Assembly: GCA_012861695.1 (NCBI GenBank)
Contig: JAAOOA010000028.1
Coordinates: forward strand, 9,836,470 to 9,900,469
DNA: 64,000 nucleotides
Source: Trematomus loennbergii
Taxonomy: Eukaryota > Chordata > Actinopteri > Perciformes > Nototheniidae
Direction: 5' to 3'
A model generated the notes under the pieces. That model was not told the DNA's origin. It did no database searches and saw only the letters and a program-made list of their open reading frames with translations. Shown in pieces: positions 26,901 through 37,293 of this stretch. Numbering within the stretch: position 1 is the first letter of the stretch; the number at the start of each line of letters is the position of its first letter. The position numbers were made by a program, and so were the translations under genes.

Positions 26901-29900
26901 TGTTCTTCCTCTTCTTTGGCACGGACGTTGCAGCTTTAAGAAAAGGAGGCAGTGTTGATATTAAAATCTACCACAGACACAAATAACAAACATACACGTG
27001 AGCCAGAATAAACTCCACCCTACCTTGCATAGTGGATTCCTCTGTAGGGCAGCTTACAGCGGCAGGAGGGGCATCTTCAATTGTCTCCTTACTCTCCTCC
27101 TCTTTCTTCTCCTCCTCCTCCTCTTCTACCTCCTCCTGGGCAGGCATTGCCGTTTTAGCCACAGGTGCGGATTCCTGAGATTGCGACACTTCAGGCTTTT
27201 CAAGGGGTGTAGTGTCTGTTAATGCCACATCATCAGCGAGTTCCTCAGCGTCCTGAGGAAGACCGTTGGAGAGGAGAGGCTCTGCTGCCTCAGCCGGTGT
27301 GGGTTCAGGCTCAGAGCTCGGGGCGACGCTCTGAGTCTGAGCAGCAGCAGGCTCAGAGCTCGGGGCGACGCTCTGAGTCTGAGCAGCAGCAGGTTCAGAG
27401 CTCGGGGCGACGCTCTGAGTTTGAGCAGCAGCAGGTTCAGAGCTCGGGGCGACGCTCTGAGTTTGAGCAGCAGCAGGTTCAGAGCTCGGGGCGACGCTCT
27501 GAGTCTGAGCAGCAGCAGGTTCCTCTGCAGAGGGCGGAGGTGGAGAGACCTCTGTTTCTGTCTTTGTAGCCGTCTCTTCTTCTGCTTCTTTTTCGGGGGT
27601 AACTGTTGCAGCAAGCTCAACGGCAGGCTCCAACTTAGCGCTGGCCACCTGCTCCTCTTTTTCAGATTTCTTCACCTCCATTTTCTTTTCTTCCTTTTCT
27701 AGTACCTTCTCAGCAGGAGCTGGGGCAGCCTGTGGTTCTTCCTTCCTGACAGGCGCCTCTTTTGCTGCTAATGATGCTGAAGGGCTGACAGGAGCGTCTA
27801 CCGTGTCACTTACTTTAGTATCAACTGTGTTTTCGGCCTCAGCTGGAGTAGTAGTAGGCTCTGCTGCTGCTGCTGCTGCTGCTGCAGGGGGGGGGGAGGG
27901 AGACGGCAGGTCCTTTTTCAATGGGGGTGGCACCTCAGCGGCGGCTGCAGGGGCTACAGATTGTGCGGCTAACTCAGCAGGCGGTGTCATCTGGTCATCC
28001 GATTCCTGTTGGTCTTCCTCCACAGGCTCTGATTCTGCTGTGGCAGGAGGTGGGGGGGTTTCAGCGCTCACAGGAGGCTCAGTGTTGTCATCTGGGCAGC
28101 AAAATATACAGAATAGTCACAATCTGGAAAATGTGGAATACAGCCATCTTGTATTCATTATGTAAACCAAAACTGAGGAACTGTACTCACCTATTCTAGT
28201 CACTGTAGTGGCTGGCTGTGTAACTTCTCCGTTTGTCTGCGCAGGACTCGATTCTGCTGTGGAAGCCTGCAGTCACAAAACAGTAATAAGGGTTTAAATC
28301 TCTGATAAATGAAATGGAAACACAGATTGCAACGTATTTATGAAATACATCCATGCCTTTCATAAGTAATTGTGATGAAATCCTTTGTGACCGTTTCAAA
28401 GAAGTGATTATTAAGCGTTATGGTCATTTTAAAGACTGCCGTGTGTACTGTGTATTGTATAGTGTTAAAAAAAAAGTGTTCTGTAAAACCAAGCTGGCAA
28501 CTCTATGTACTAGTTAAGGCAAACTATCCTGAAAATACAACCACAGCTCAAAACATCAGTGTGTATTTGCTTGGCTTTGTATTGTTTGTTCTTTTAAAAC
28601 ACTGTGCTAGATTTTTGCTGTGTTACCACAGAGATGTGAAGCCATGACAAATAAATAAATTGGGAGCAGGTGTGGAGAGAATTTCAAAGCTGTGCTTTAT
28701 TTTTCTCCAACACAAACCAACCAAATGTCATTTATTTTCTCTAAAAAGGTATAGTTATGATCTGCTCAAGCTGTAGGTTTTGATTTATCATTGATATTTG
28801 TATGCTGTTATACATTTGAAAACTTAAACATTTAAATAATACATTATTGGTTGTTTTACAATTAGATTAAGAGATAAAAGGGATTAGATAAGAAAAACAA
28901 AACCTTAATCCCAGATTAACAGAGCCATGACTCGTTAGTTTTCAAGACATAGAATACAACAAAAAAATAACATACTTTTTATGACTATATCTTCCTGTTT
29001 CAGATCAGAGTTCAAATGAGTCCATAAAGACAGTCTTCTCAAAATGTCTCCTCACCTGTGGGGGGGTCGGTGTGGTGGTGGATCTTCCACCCGACATGAT
29101 CTCCTCTGTGATATCACGCCCGCCCTGGTTGGGGTCTCGTATCCTTATCTATAAAAAGGCAGAATACATATTGGTTAGATTTCCAACATGTAGCCAACAT
29201 CAAAGCACAGCCAGTGTGTAACAATGCTGTCGCTACTGATCTATGGCAGCCACCCATCATGGTGAACACTATTGTCATTTACAGGTAAAAGGGAAAGTTC
29301 CACATTGGACAGACAATACACTTTTTTTGTCCATTCAAATTATTTTTTTTGACCTCAGACAAGAGGCGCGCTGCCCTTTTGTTGAGACACACTACCGTTT
29401 TGCGTTCCCTCTTTGGTGGCCCTTGTGGCGGTGCCGGTGGTTGCTGAGGAGGCGGGGCTTGTTGCTGTTGCTGGGCGGGGTTTATCATGACTGGTGCCGG
29501 CTGGACAGCTGGGGAGTACTGTGGCTGCGCTGGATAGTATGCTCCTGCTGTAACAGGTAAACCAAACAATAAAGAGTATTAATGAAAAGGAAACCATCCC
29601 AAAAGTGTCAGACGCAGCTCCAATCCGGAGTCACAAGAGTTTATTTTCCTGTAGTCTTGACAAAAAAAGTATTTACTGTGTACTTTCTGAAGCATGGCTG
29701 TTAACCTAATTCATATTTGGAACTTTAAACAGAGAAAACACATCTTGCATCCTGTAGGAAAGAAAACAGAGTCTATAAGAGTTGTTCAAGGTCAAAGCAA
29801 CAAAAAAAAAACGTTTACATATTATATATAGATATAGGCTTATCTACAGGCTAATTTATGTGTTGTAAAATCAATTGACGCTGCCATTACTCAAAACCCT

Positions 29901-32900
29901 GGATGTTAAAGCTTGCCTGTGTGAAGTTTAAGGTTCAAACGCACTAGAGTGAAATTGGTTACGACACGCCATTGAAGTAATGACCTTCACATCCAGACTG
30001 AAGGTCGGACAGGAGCAGGATGTTAAAGTGCTGTACAGTGAAGGAAAAGAGCCAACATGACTTTGTAGCTCATGAATGTTTAAACAATGAACTTGATTGT
30101 TGTACATTTCGGTCCAGCTAGCAAGAAACCTGCTTGCTAGCAAGGGTTAGTGTTTTTTTATTCAGCAGATGTTGAAGGATATTGTTAGAGAGAATGATAT
30201 CAGCACTGCTCACAAAGTGTGGTTTGTGGATTAAAGTATTTTAAGTATAATCTTTATATAATTGTCAGCGAAATTGTTCATTTCACCCCGATTTAACCCT
30301 AACGTCACTGACAGTGTGCATTTAGGTGTATTTTCTGGTGGTATGATCACCGGTGAATGTTTTCTTTATGTATGCAACCTTTACTTTGTATCCCATTCGA
30401 ACGCAAACATTCGTGTTAGAATAAAGAAAAGTAAAACACTACCAGAGACAGGAAGGGCCACAGAGATTGTTGCCACTAAAGCCTGCTGAACAACACACAA
30501 GCACACACACACACTACTCACCAGGGTAGCGCTGGGAGGTGAGAGGAGCACCGTGGAGAGAGAGACGGACGTTCTCTCGCCCGCCCCCTCTCCCCCCACC
30601 ACCCCGCCTCTCCCTCGCAGCAAGAGAGGGCTCTGAACCAACGCAGCAAACGAGAGGAAGGGAGTGAGGGACGGGAGAGGGAGGAAAGAAGGAGAGAGGG
30701 CAGGAAGAGACAGATGCAGAATGAGTTAATGAGAGGATCCAGAGGAAGCAGGGTGTTAAAAAGGTCCCATGAAATGAACAAAGCCTTTAACGTGTTCGTA
30801 CCTTGTGTTCCTGTCTGTATCTTATTTATTTATTGTTTCTGTAAATCTAAATCATAATTTTCTCTTCCTGAAAGTTTTATAATGTGTTCATTTTACACTC
30901 AGTGGTGTGTGTAAGCAAAATAATGTGAGGTTTAAGTTTTAACAAGCCAATTCCTCACAGTTTTCTTCAGCAGTAACACAAGATGTGTGTTTGGGGGGAT
31001 TTAAAAGAAAATGGTTTCATGTGCAGTATTTGCAGCAATACTTAAATATTTGCTTGCATCAGGTAGTCTTTGTCCTGAATGCTTTCAGTAATATTTAGTC
31101 TTTACATGAAAACCACCCAAACAGAATTTCTATTTAGACGTGCATCCAGCAAAAGGACACAATTATTGTCTCAAAGCCATTTCATGGAACCTGTAAGGCA
31201 GTGTCAGGTGAGACTGCAGATAGAGAGCACACAGGCCAAAGCAGAATCAAGCCAGACTACATGCAACTGGCACTTCACCACATACAGCTGTGTTTCACCC
31301 ACAGAGACATTAAACACACCAACCAGCCAAGCAAAGCCACCACACACACCCGGCGATACCATATGGGCGAAGAGGCGCGCAAATATATACAGACTTAAAC
31401 TACATGCTGAAGTTAAATGTGTTTTTCTGGTGTTAAAGATTTTAACTGACAATTGTCCATGTTTATAGTTGCGCTTGGTTGTTGTTGGTCTTGTCCAAAA
31501 CCCCTTACCATAAGCAGGGTATTCAGCAGGGCTAGTTCCCGGGTAGAAGCTTGCTGTAGCGGTGGTCACTGGATACTGCTGAGTAGGAGGCATATATGGG
31601 GCCCGGTACTGCAGAGAAACAATAAAGAGACAGAGATTACAACAACGTATTTAATTATTATGCGTCACCTCCACAGAAATGCACTGTATTAACCCAAAAA
31701 GAGAAGCCTTTTTTCTAACATCTGTCTTTGGATTTGGAAGATAAGAAACTAACATTTGTGCATATTGTCCCAATTTCTTTTTGAAACGCAGCTTATATTT
31801 CTTTTGCCTACAAGTCACATGCTCACACACTTCAGTCAGGCTTTTTGAAGCAGAAAGACTGATTTTCTCTGGCTGTTGATGTTTCAGTCTGTTTAAGTTT
31901 ACCATTTGACAAACTGTGGCACTCGTAATTCTTTGCTGCTTGATAATCTGTCTCTTTAATGGAAAATTACTTTGAACTCAATTTCCTATGCCAAAAATTA
32001 TTTTTTTCCATGGCAGTAGGTTTAACGGGGCTTCCTTACACTCATTTAGTAGGAGCAGGTAATCCCCTACGTTCCTAAGAGAACCTTTACGGTTGTTAAC
32101 ACTTAAATGTCTTAGACGTTCACCCCAATTATTCAAATTGTATTTCTTCATGAGAAAAATACTTCAACTTTGGTGCCAGAACAGCAATGTGATGCGCACA
32201 GTAGGCGTGGGACAACATGTACATTTCATGATGAGATTATTATCCCAGTAATCATTAAGATATACTTAATATCATATCGGCAGGTTGTTGGGTAGACTGG
32301 TTATATGCATGTACTTTGCATGTCATTTGTCAAACGGATACTAAGTAATACTAATAAAGTAAACTAACCTGTCCAGGGGGGATGAAGTATCCCTGAGGGG
32401 AGCCAGCAAAAGACAGCTGCTGCTGGGAAATCATCATCATCTGGGAGTTGGGCGGGTAGACGTGAGTGGGTCCGACAGGTCGGGGGCCACTACTCGTCTG
32501 CAGCCTTGGAGCACTCGCGGCCATCGCTGGTCGGTTCTGATAGTAACTCTAGAAAACAAATGAGGGAAGATAAAGAAAGAACGATGAAGAGTATGTCAGA
32601 AGCACAAGCAAACCTGATGCTCCATGTGCTTATTTAGTGTCTTAGCTATTGTTGTCCTAACTCACGTGTTATGACACACACACAAGCATTGTTCTTGTGT
32701 ATGTGTTCAGTCACAGACCTAAACTCAGCTGGAAGCACTCACTGTGACTGCCAATATGTACAGCACGTTCAAGTCTTGAGTTACACCGAGTCTAATTTGA
32801 ATTACACCGAGTGCTGAATCTCATATCTCATTGCTATACTGAAGTTAGCCCGAGTTAAGAGGGGGGTAGATAGACGAAGGGAAAAGCTGTTACCTGTAAT

Positions 32901-34031
32901 GCTCTGTATCCCCCCTTCAGCCGCGCAACACATGAGCAGAGAGCAAGAGAGGGAGTGAGATTTAAGTGAAAATGAGGACAAGAGACAATGTGAAAGGTTA
33001 AGATTACAAGCCGTAAGAATGAAGAGAAAGAGAGGCAGCAACAAAATATTTTATCAGCCATGAACAGTAAGCTCAAACGATGACATGCAACTGTGTTCAG
33101 GTCTGCAGAGAAGTACGATCCACTCGAGTTCTTCGGTCCCAGCTCGAGTGGTTAAAGAATCACTTTACAGGTTGCCGGCGCATGTGTGCACTGAAACAAT
33201 GTGAAAATGCTGCAATACTAAAACTAATTATCTTTAATACAAAATGTTAGGGTGCATGATGGATAAACAATAAATAAGGACTTGTTGATATCTAATAAAC
33301 ATTTTGACCTGGCCAACAACTATTTCCTATAGAGAAATATGCATTGTTAAAATGAGATTTGGAATTAAATGCAACTGGACCTCAGGAAAAGTTATTTCAT
33401 CTAATAAAACAGTAAAGCTTATATATTCTCTAATATGTGGAGCTGAAAGCATGCATTACACTAAGGAGATGGGGGATGTAAGGAAAAGTGCAGGGTGTTA
33501 GTACCTGTTGGTGTAAAGTACGGGGGCCTGCAGCAAACTGGGAGGACAGCAGAAGAGAGGAAAGAAGTCAAGATTGACATTCAAGGAGAAACATGGCAAA
33601 AGGCCAAAACACACACAGAGACTTAGCCAAAGCCTTATAGCAGAAGAAGCCGTGTCAGAAGTCTTAGTGAAAGAGTAGAAGAGGGAAGGTTCCCATACAA
33701 GGCAAATTATCACATACTTAAGCCACTGAAATCTAAAACTTTAGCAGTAGGAAAAACACTGTGATGTGAACAATACCTGTCTTGGTTTGCGGTGCAGAGT
33801 TCATTTGTTGAGGTGGGGGGGAGGCAAAGACAAGAGAAGGGGGTTGTCCAGGACCGTAGGCGGCCTTGAGAGGAGAGAATACAGGAAAAATGATGTTACC
33901 TATCTTTAATATACAAAAAACAGCAACTAGTATTAAACAAAGTCAGTGGCTCTCACCTGTGTCAATCCAGGGGAAGGGGAAGGGTTTGGGACGGAGGTGG
34001 GTCCCGCTATAGGCTGTGGTGGTTTGTTCAT
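18871..34031 (-). CDS. eif4g1: Eukaryotic translation initiation factor 4 gamma 1
   Basis: Scaffold of the cytoplasmic eIF4F complex, linking cap-binding eIF4E, helicase eIF4A, eIF3 and PABP. Minus-strand coding exons: 34031-33957, 33864-33777, 33527-33505, 32548-32369, 31608-31509, 29547-29396, 29148-29056, 28266-28191, 28091-27024, 26933-26845, 26658-26478, 26344-26211, 26092-25973, 25878-25441, 25302-25156, 25041-24805, 24631-24527, 24391-24066, 23275-23158, 23069-22968, 22798-22329, 22201-22080, 21944-21772, 21660-21535, 21169-21088, 20951-20853, 20212-20069, 19948-19867, 19662-19522, 19052-18871. The start [10 protein letters not shown] and the end near [17 protein letters not shown] match vertebrate eIF4G1. 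The model gives about 1,824 residues, longer than human (about 1,600) because of low-complexity repeats. Two one-base deletions (near 24246-24276 and 23023-23028) interrupt the frame; restoring them makes every splice phase fit. Without repair the product would truncate before the MA3 domain. The number of eif4g1 paralogs in this species cannot be judged from the window. Confidence 0.95.
20528..20615. repeat. 22-bp minisatellite, 4 copies
   Basis: Four perfect tandem copies of a 22-bp unit (GCATGAGGCTTAGGTGGGTG plus TG) in an eif4g1 intron between 20069 and 20853. Perfect copies imply recent expansion. Confidence 0.95.
21088..22201 (-). other. eif4g1: eif4g1 MA3 domain exons
   Basis: Exons 22201-22080, 21944-21772, 21660-21535 and 21169-21088 encode the MA3 domain, the second eIF4A-interacting HEAT domain. 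It opens with [20 protein letters not shown] and includes the segments [26 protein letters not shown] and [20 protein letters not shown]. No disruption is seen. Confidence 0.9.
22360..22600 (-). repeat. eif4g1: 15-nt coding repeat: [10 protein letters not shown] array in eif4g1
   Basis: Within exon 22798-22329, about 17 units of a five-residue motif DRGS(R/Q/E) occur in a row on the minus strand, ahead of the MA3 domain. Human eIF4G1 has only a short DRDRGRD stretch in the corresponding linker, so this is an expansion. The sequence should be disordered and highly charged, with many Ser and Arg residues in RS-like spacing. Confidence 0.95.
24527..25878 (-). other. eif4g1: eif4g1 MIF4G domain exons
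   Basis: Exons 25878-25441, 25302-25156, 25041-24805 and 24631-24527 encode the MIF4G HEAT domain, which binds eIF4A and RNA. Landmarks are [60 protein letters not shown] and [20 protein letters not shown]. The first exon opens with three GPGHV units made by a perfect 15-nt tandem repeat near 25817-25870, just before [11 protein letters not shown]. Confidence 0.92.
26211..26344 (-). other. eif4g1: eif4g1 exon with the eIF4E-binding motif
   Basis: This exon encodes [20 protein letters not shown] followed by GFQF. It contains the canonical YxxxxL-phi eIF4E-binding motif (Tyr-Asp-Arg-Glu-Phe-Leu-Leu), which docks on the dorsal face of eIF4E. All key residues are present. Confidence 0.95.
27024..28091 (-). 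other. eif4g1: eif4g1 large low-complexity exon with 14-residue repeats
   Basis: A 1,068-nt exon encoding an Ala/Pro/Glu-rich region between the PABP-binding and eIF4E-binding segments. Five near-perfect copies of a 42-nt unit (27309-27518) encode the 14-residue repeat [14 protein letters not shown]. Other tracts include poly-Ala near 27860-27885 and an acidic [15 protein letters not shown] run. A matching but unrelated-looking acidic and proline-rich region occurs in human eIF4G1, so position is conserved and sequence is not. Confidence 0.9.
29056..29547 (-). other. eif4g1: eif4g1 exons with the PABP-binding segment
   Basis: Exons 29547-29396 and 29148-29056 join to read [16 protein letters not shown] then [13 protein letters not shown]. 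This block is almost identical to the human segment that binds poly(A)-binding protein. The upstream exon begins at a tandem AG acceptor (CAGCAG), so a one-residue NAGNAG splice variant is possible. Confidence 0.9.
30522..30632 (-). CDS. eif4g1: Candidate 111-nt cassette exon of eif4g1
   Basis: Between exons 31608-31509 and 29547-29396 lies an interval bounded by an AG acceptor and a consensus donor (CTG|GTGAGT). It is exactly 111 nt with no stop in the required phase, and both flanking junctions carry one base, so it can be included or skipped without shifting frame. It would encode a 37-residue insert containing [20 protein letters not shown], an RGG-like run. Human eIF4G1 joins the two neighbouring exons directly ([10 protein letters not shown]), so this would be optional. 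It is a prediction, not a confirmed exon. Confidence 0.5.
32894..32914 (-). CDS. eif4g1: Possible 21-nt microexon of eif4g1
   Basis: A 21-nt interval with AG before it and GTAACA after it, phase-neutral between exons 33527-33505 and 32548-32369, would encode GGYRALQ. A pyrimidine-rich tract lies about 20-45 nt upstream. With so little sequence it could be chance. Confidence 0.2.
33505..33527 (-). CDS. eif4g1: 23-nt coding microexon of eif4g1
   Basis: Flanked by a strong acceptor (TTTGCTGCAG) and donor (GTACTAAC). It is needed to connect the phase-1 end of exon 33864-33777 with the phase-0 start of 32548-32369, giving [18 protein letters not shown], which lines up with human QPRQHFYPSRAQ. Joining the flanking exons directly would shift the frame. 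Confidence 0.8.
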
Positions 34032-34079
34032 TTCACGTTCTTTTGTGGTTCTGCATTAGGGTGGCTTTGTGTGGCCAGC
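33957..34079 (-). other. eif4g1: eif4g1 start-codon exon
   Basis: Acceptor at 34080-34081 (minus-strand TATAAG), then 48 nt of 5'UTR and the ATG at 34031-34029. The encoded start [20 protein letters not shown] resembles human [20 protein letters not shown]. The purine-rich context AACGTGAAATGA has A at -3. An upstream ATG at about 34056 is soon followed by a stop, a possible short uORF. Confidence 0.85.
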
Positions 34080-35850
34080 CTTATAGAAAAATAGGAGAAC
34101 AAATAAACAATTAGGCATTAGCACAAAACAAGCATCAAAAGAAAATGACTTTGATTTCAAAGTGGATTTCTACATATGATAACTACAGTCATACAGGTTA
34201 GACATAACTCAATACTGTATGAAGACATGAACCCAGTGTGGCATCATCTTACCAAGCACGGAGGGTGTGGTCTGTGGGTTTGACGAGATAACGCCACGAC
34301 CTCCCACAATGTTGGTTACTTGCATATTTCATGGCTCATGCTTGCAGTCTTATGAGCACAGAGTTAACTTCATCTGTGTATATTTATTGCTCAAATCAGA
34401 TATTGATCGACTCATGTGCTTGTTATAATGTCTACCCAAGTCTGTCGGTTGTTCAAATATAAAATAGGGGACTATGACTGTCAAGCACCAAAAACAAAAT
34501 GGGGATTATGTCTTATGGTTGGGAGATCTACTTACAGTACATACCTGCCTGGGACCAAATCACTTGGACTGGTCATGTTTTGAGGGAATTTAAGAAAATG
34601 GATACCTCAGGTCAAAGAACGTTTGCTGTGTTAATATTGGTTGTAATGCCCCCTGGGTGTGCTAGCTACATGTGCAAAAGTCGATACCCGTTTAAAATAA
34701 ATGACTACAGTTTCTCATCAAGAAAAACGATCGTTGAATAGGAGCCAAGACAAAATGGAATAATAAAATATGGTGAATACTACAAGCAGACGTGTCATCC
34801 ACCATCCACCTGCTGACACAGGAACTGTCGTTAGCCGCTAGCTAATGCCATGCTTCTTTTTAGACAGGGCATCCATGCACAAAGCTACCATATGGTTCTG
34901 TCAGCAGATATGGCCAACATACTTATGAATCGCTATTTAATGTGACAGGTAGTTAAGGGAAAGCTTCCGATTGTCTCTTAGCGAAGTTACAGGATAAAAA
35001 TACGTTTTACTGGCCTGCTAACCAGGCAGCATTCCCGGCCGAGGCAGGTTAAATCGTTAGCCGGCCAGCATTACGTGTCCCACTGTCAGACATTTCGCTA
35101 CGTGGCTGGCCGATATGTCCACATTTAACCTTAAACTACAGAGTTCAGTTTGATCATCTTTCTGTGGAGAAGGACAATATGTTGATAAATCAAAACTGGA
35201 GCACTGCAGATAAGCCGGTACTAGCCAACATGTTGCAACTCTTGACACCGATTGGTTACAGTTAAGCTAATGTTGGTTAGCGATGTAGCCCAGCCCTGTC
35301 CTACGAAGTGTATTTAATTACAGGCCCTGCGAGCTCCTCCAGTAAAATTAAACAGTCAACCTGACATTAAACTTGAGCTAATGCTAAGCTAACAAGACAA
35401 ATAACGGCAAGCTTTCAGTCACACCGGTACAATTGAGGCGTTAGATGTGAAACTATGTGGAAAACCGTCTTAAAACCATGACACGATGAAGGGCTAACTA
35501 GCGTCACCTCAGAGAGCCGTCGGTGATAACGGTGAACAGATGAAGATTAGCCACGAGAGGAGACACCCTGGCTGTCATTTCAGCTAATGTTAGCTAAGCA
35601 ACTGTAAATAATACCTCCAGACTGAGTACCTACCGTTAAACTAACCTCAAACGATTCAGATACATTTAGTCTGATCCGTTATCGTGTTCTTGGCCAGATT
35701 AGCAGGCTAGCTGTGTCAGTGAGAGGACTGACAGCCGGCAGGGCCTGTTCAACCTACTAGCATTAGCATAGCTAGCCTGTGTGCCTTTGACAAAAATGAA
35801 GCCAGGCTTGTACTTCAAGATAGCAACACCAACGTGAGTTTTATTCTTAC
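34080..35850 (-). other. eif4g1 first intron, nothing else recognised
   Basis: This interval lies between the inferred non-coding exon 1 and the start-codon exon. It is rich in GCTAGC/GCTAAC-type short repeats but contains no recognised exon or mobile element. Confidence 0.5.
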
Positions 35851-36040
35851 CAGCAATCAATAGTGAATATGTAGTTAGATGGGAACTCAGGGAATCAGCC
35901 TTTGATCAGTCTTCTGTTAATGAAAGTAGTGGTGTTGTAGTTTCCTTGTCCTTTACTCCAAAAGAAAAGTGATGCCCTTCTTGGCTATGGACTTAGCGAG
36001 CTAGCTTAGCTGACCGGCAGATGGGGTGAGTGCTACTACT
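35851..36040 (-). promoter_or_regulatory. eif4g1: Probable eif4g1 non-coding first exon and promoter
   Basis: A consensus donor lies at 35850-35849 (minus strand TTGCTG|GTAAGAAT). The upstream segment to about 36040 is non-coding and the surrounding DNA is GC-richer. The transcription start is not visible, so the upper limit is approximate. A short ORF on the opposite strand begins at 36131, so the promoter may be bidirectional. Confidence 0.45.
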
Positions 36041-36130
36041 GTCACCTCGGTTTAAATCCCCGGGCGTGCAAAAGTGACAGTGCTCAAAATCAAATAATAT
36101 AGTACTTTGGGAGTACTATTGACAACTCCG

Positions 36131-36198
36131 ATGGCCCCGAAAAAAGCCTCTGGACTGGAGGTCCATGATCAGGGCGTCGATGGTGACGGATTGCCGGT
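36131..36198 (+). CDS. Possible divergent first coding exon
   Basis: An ATG 90 bp from the inferred eif4g1 promoter on the plus strand opens a frame reading MAPKKASGLEVHDQ and onward for about 22 codons to a donor-like site (GTTAG|GTATGT). I do not recognise the peptide and found no downstream plus-strand exon. It could be chance; human EIF4G1 has PSMD2 upstream, but the peptide does not match PSMD2. Confidence 0.2.
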
Positions 36199-36644
36199 TA
36201 GGTATGTACACAACTGTCGCATCAGGAGGCTCAGAGCGAGGCCATAATGCGATGTTTCTGTCTATGGAGCCGGTGCGCCTCACAGTCGCATGGGCAACTT
36301 CCTGGAAAATTTAATTCTGAGGCCGTTTCCTTGGTCATGTGATACAGGAGCTCCGATAAATTGGTCAATGCCTCACAAAAATGTGATAATCGAGGTTGAT
36401 TAAGGATTATTCCGACAGTATATTTAAGTAGTAGGAAATTCCTTCTAAAGAACTTCATTCCACGTGTTAATTTAAAAGTATAAGCATCATAATATACTGA
36501 ACGTACCAAAAGCATGCAAAATGACCAATGTCTGACTATTATTTTTGTTCTACTTATTATAATTAGCATGCATTTGAGTTTTCCTCAACTTACTGTTGTA
36601 TAATAGAGTAAATGTTAAAGTATAAACACAGACGCAGTTTAGGG

Positions 36645-36835
36645 TGTAGTGTCTTACCGTTGTGTCCTTGGGCAAGACACTTCACCCTAAATTGCTCCTG
36701 TGGGTAATCTGGGTCAACAGTATTGATGTATTACATGTCTGATATGTAATAATGTAAAGCACGTTGAGCACTTGTAAAAGCCCTAAAATAAATGCAATGG
36801 GTTATTATTATTTATAAAGTAACATAAAATGGAAA
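36645..36835 (+). mobile_element. Degenerate SINE-like fragment
   Basis: Contains GTTGTGTCCTTGGGCAAGAC and the following ACTTCACCCTAAATTGCTCC, shared with the central part of the SINE at 56009-56204. The tail differs: it ends GTAAAGCACGTTGAGCACTT and then ATTATTATT. The tRNA-like head is not recognisable. Confidence 0.55.
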
Positions 36836-37293
36836 TTCCAATTTATTTACTATGTTTTTCCCATACTGTTATTGAATAACATGAGTGCTTAAGCATGTCC
36901 TTTTTATAGTTAAGTATGATTTAGCCAATGAAATGCCCCATTATGAAAATGTTGTATTCTTTTTTTTACCTAAGGACAGCTCATTTTACCTGTGGTTTAT
37001 GGAAAGGGAATCATTTTCAGTATAACTACTTAAAGTGGACCTATCATGCTATATTGTAATAATATAGTGTAGGACCATACCTATATAAGGCATATTTATA
37101 CTTTTTTTTTTCAAAATACCAAACATCATGCATTTTCGCCATGCCTCATTTCGCTCAATTTGCACTTTTTTACCCCTGTTTTTGCAAGGGCTGATTCTGT
37201 GAAAACAGCACCACCTACAGGCCTGGCATATGTACTACAACGTATCCAGCGCTTTCGAACGGCAATCCTCCTGATCGGTGGAGTTGGCCCAAT

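Noticed and set aside
27219..27702. Several open frames on both strands over the large eif4g1 exon
   Set aside because: They are shadows of the 42-nt coding repeat in other frames.
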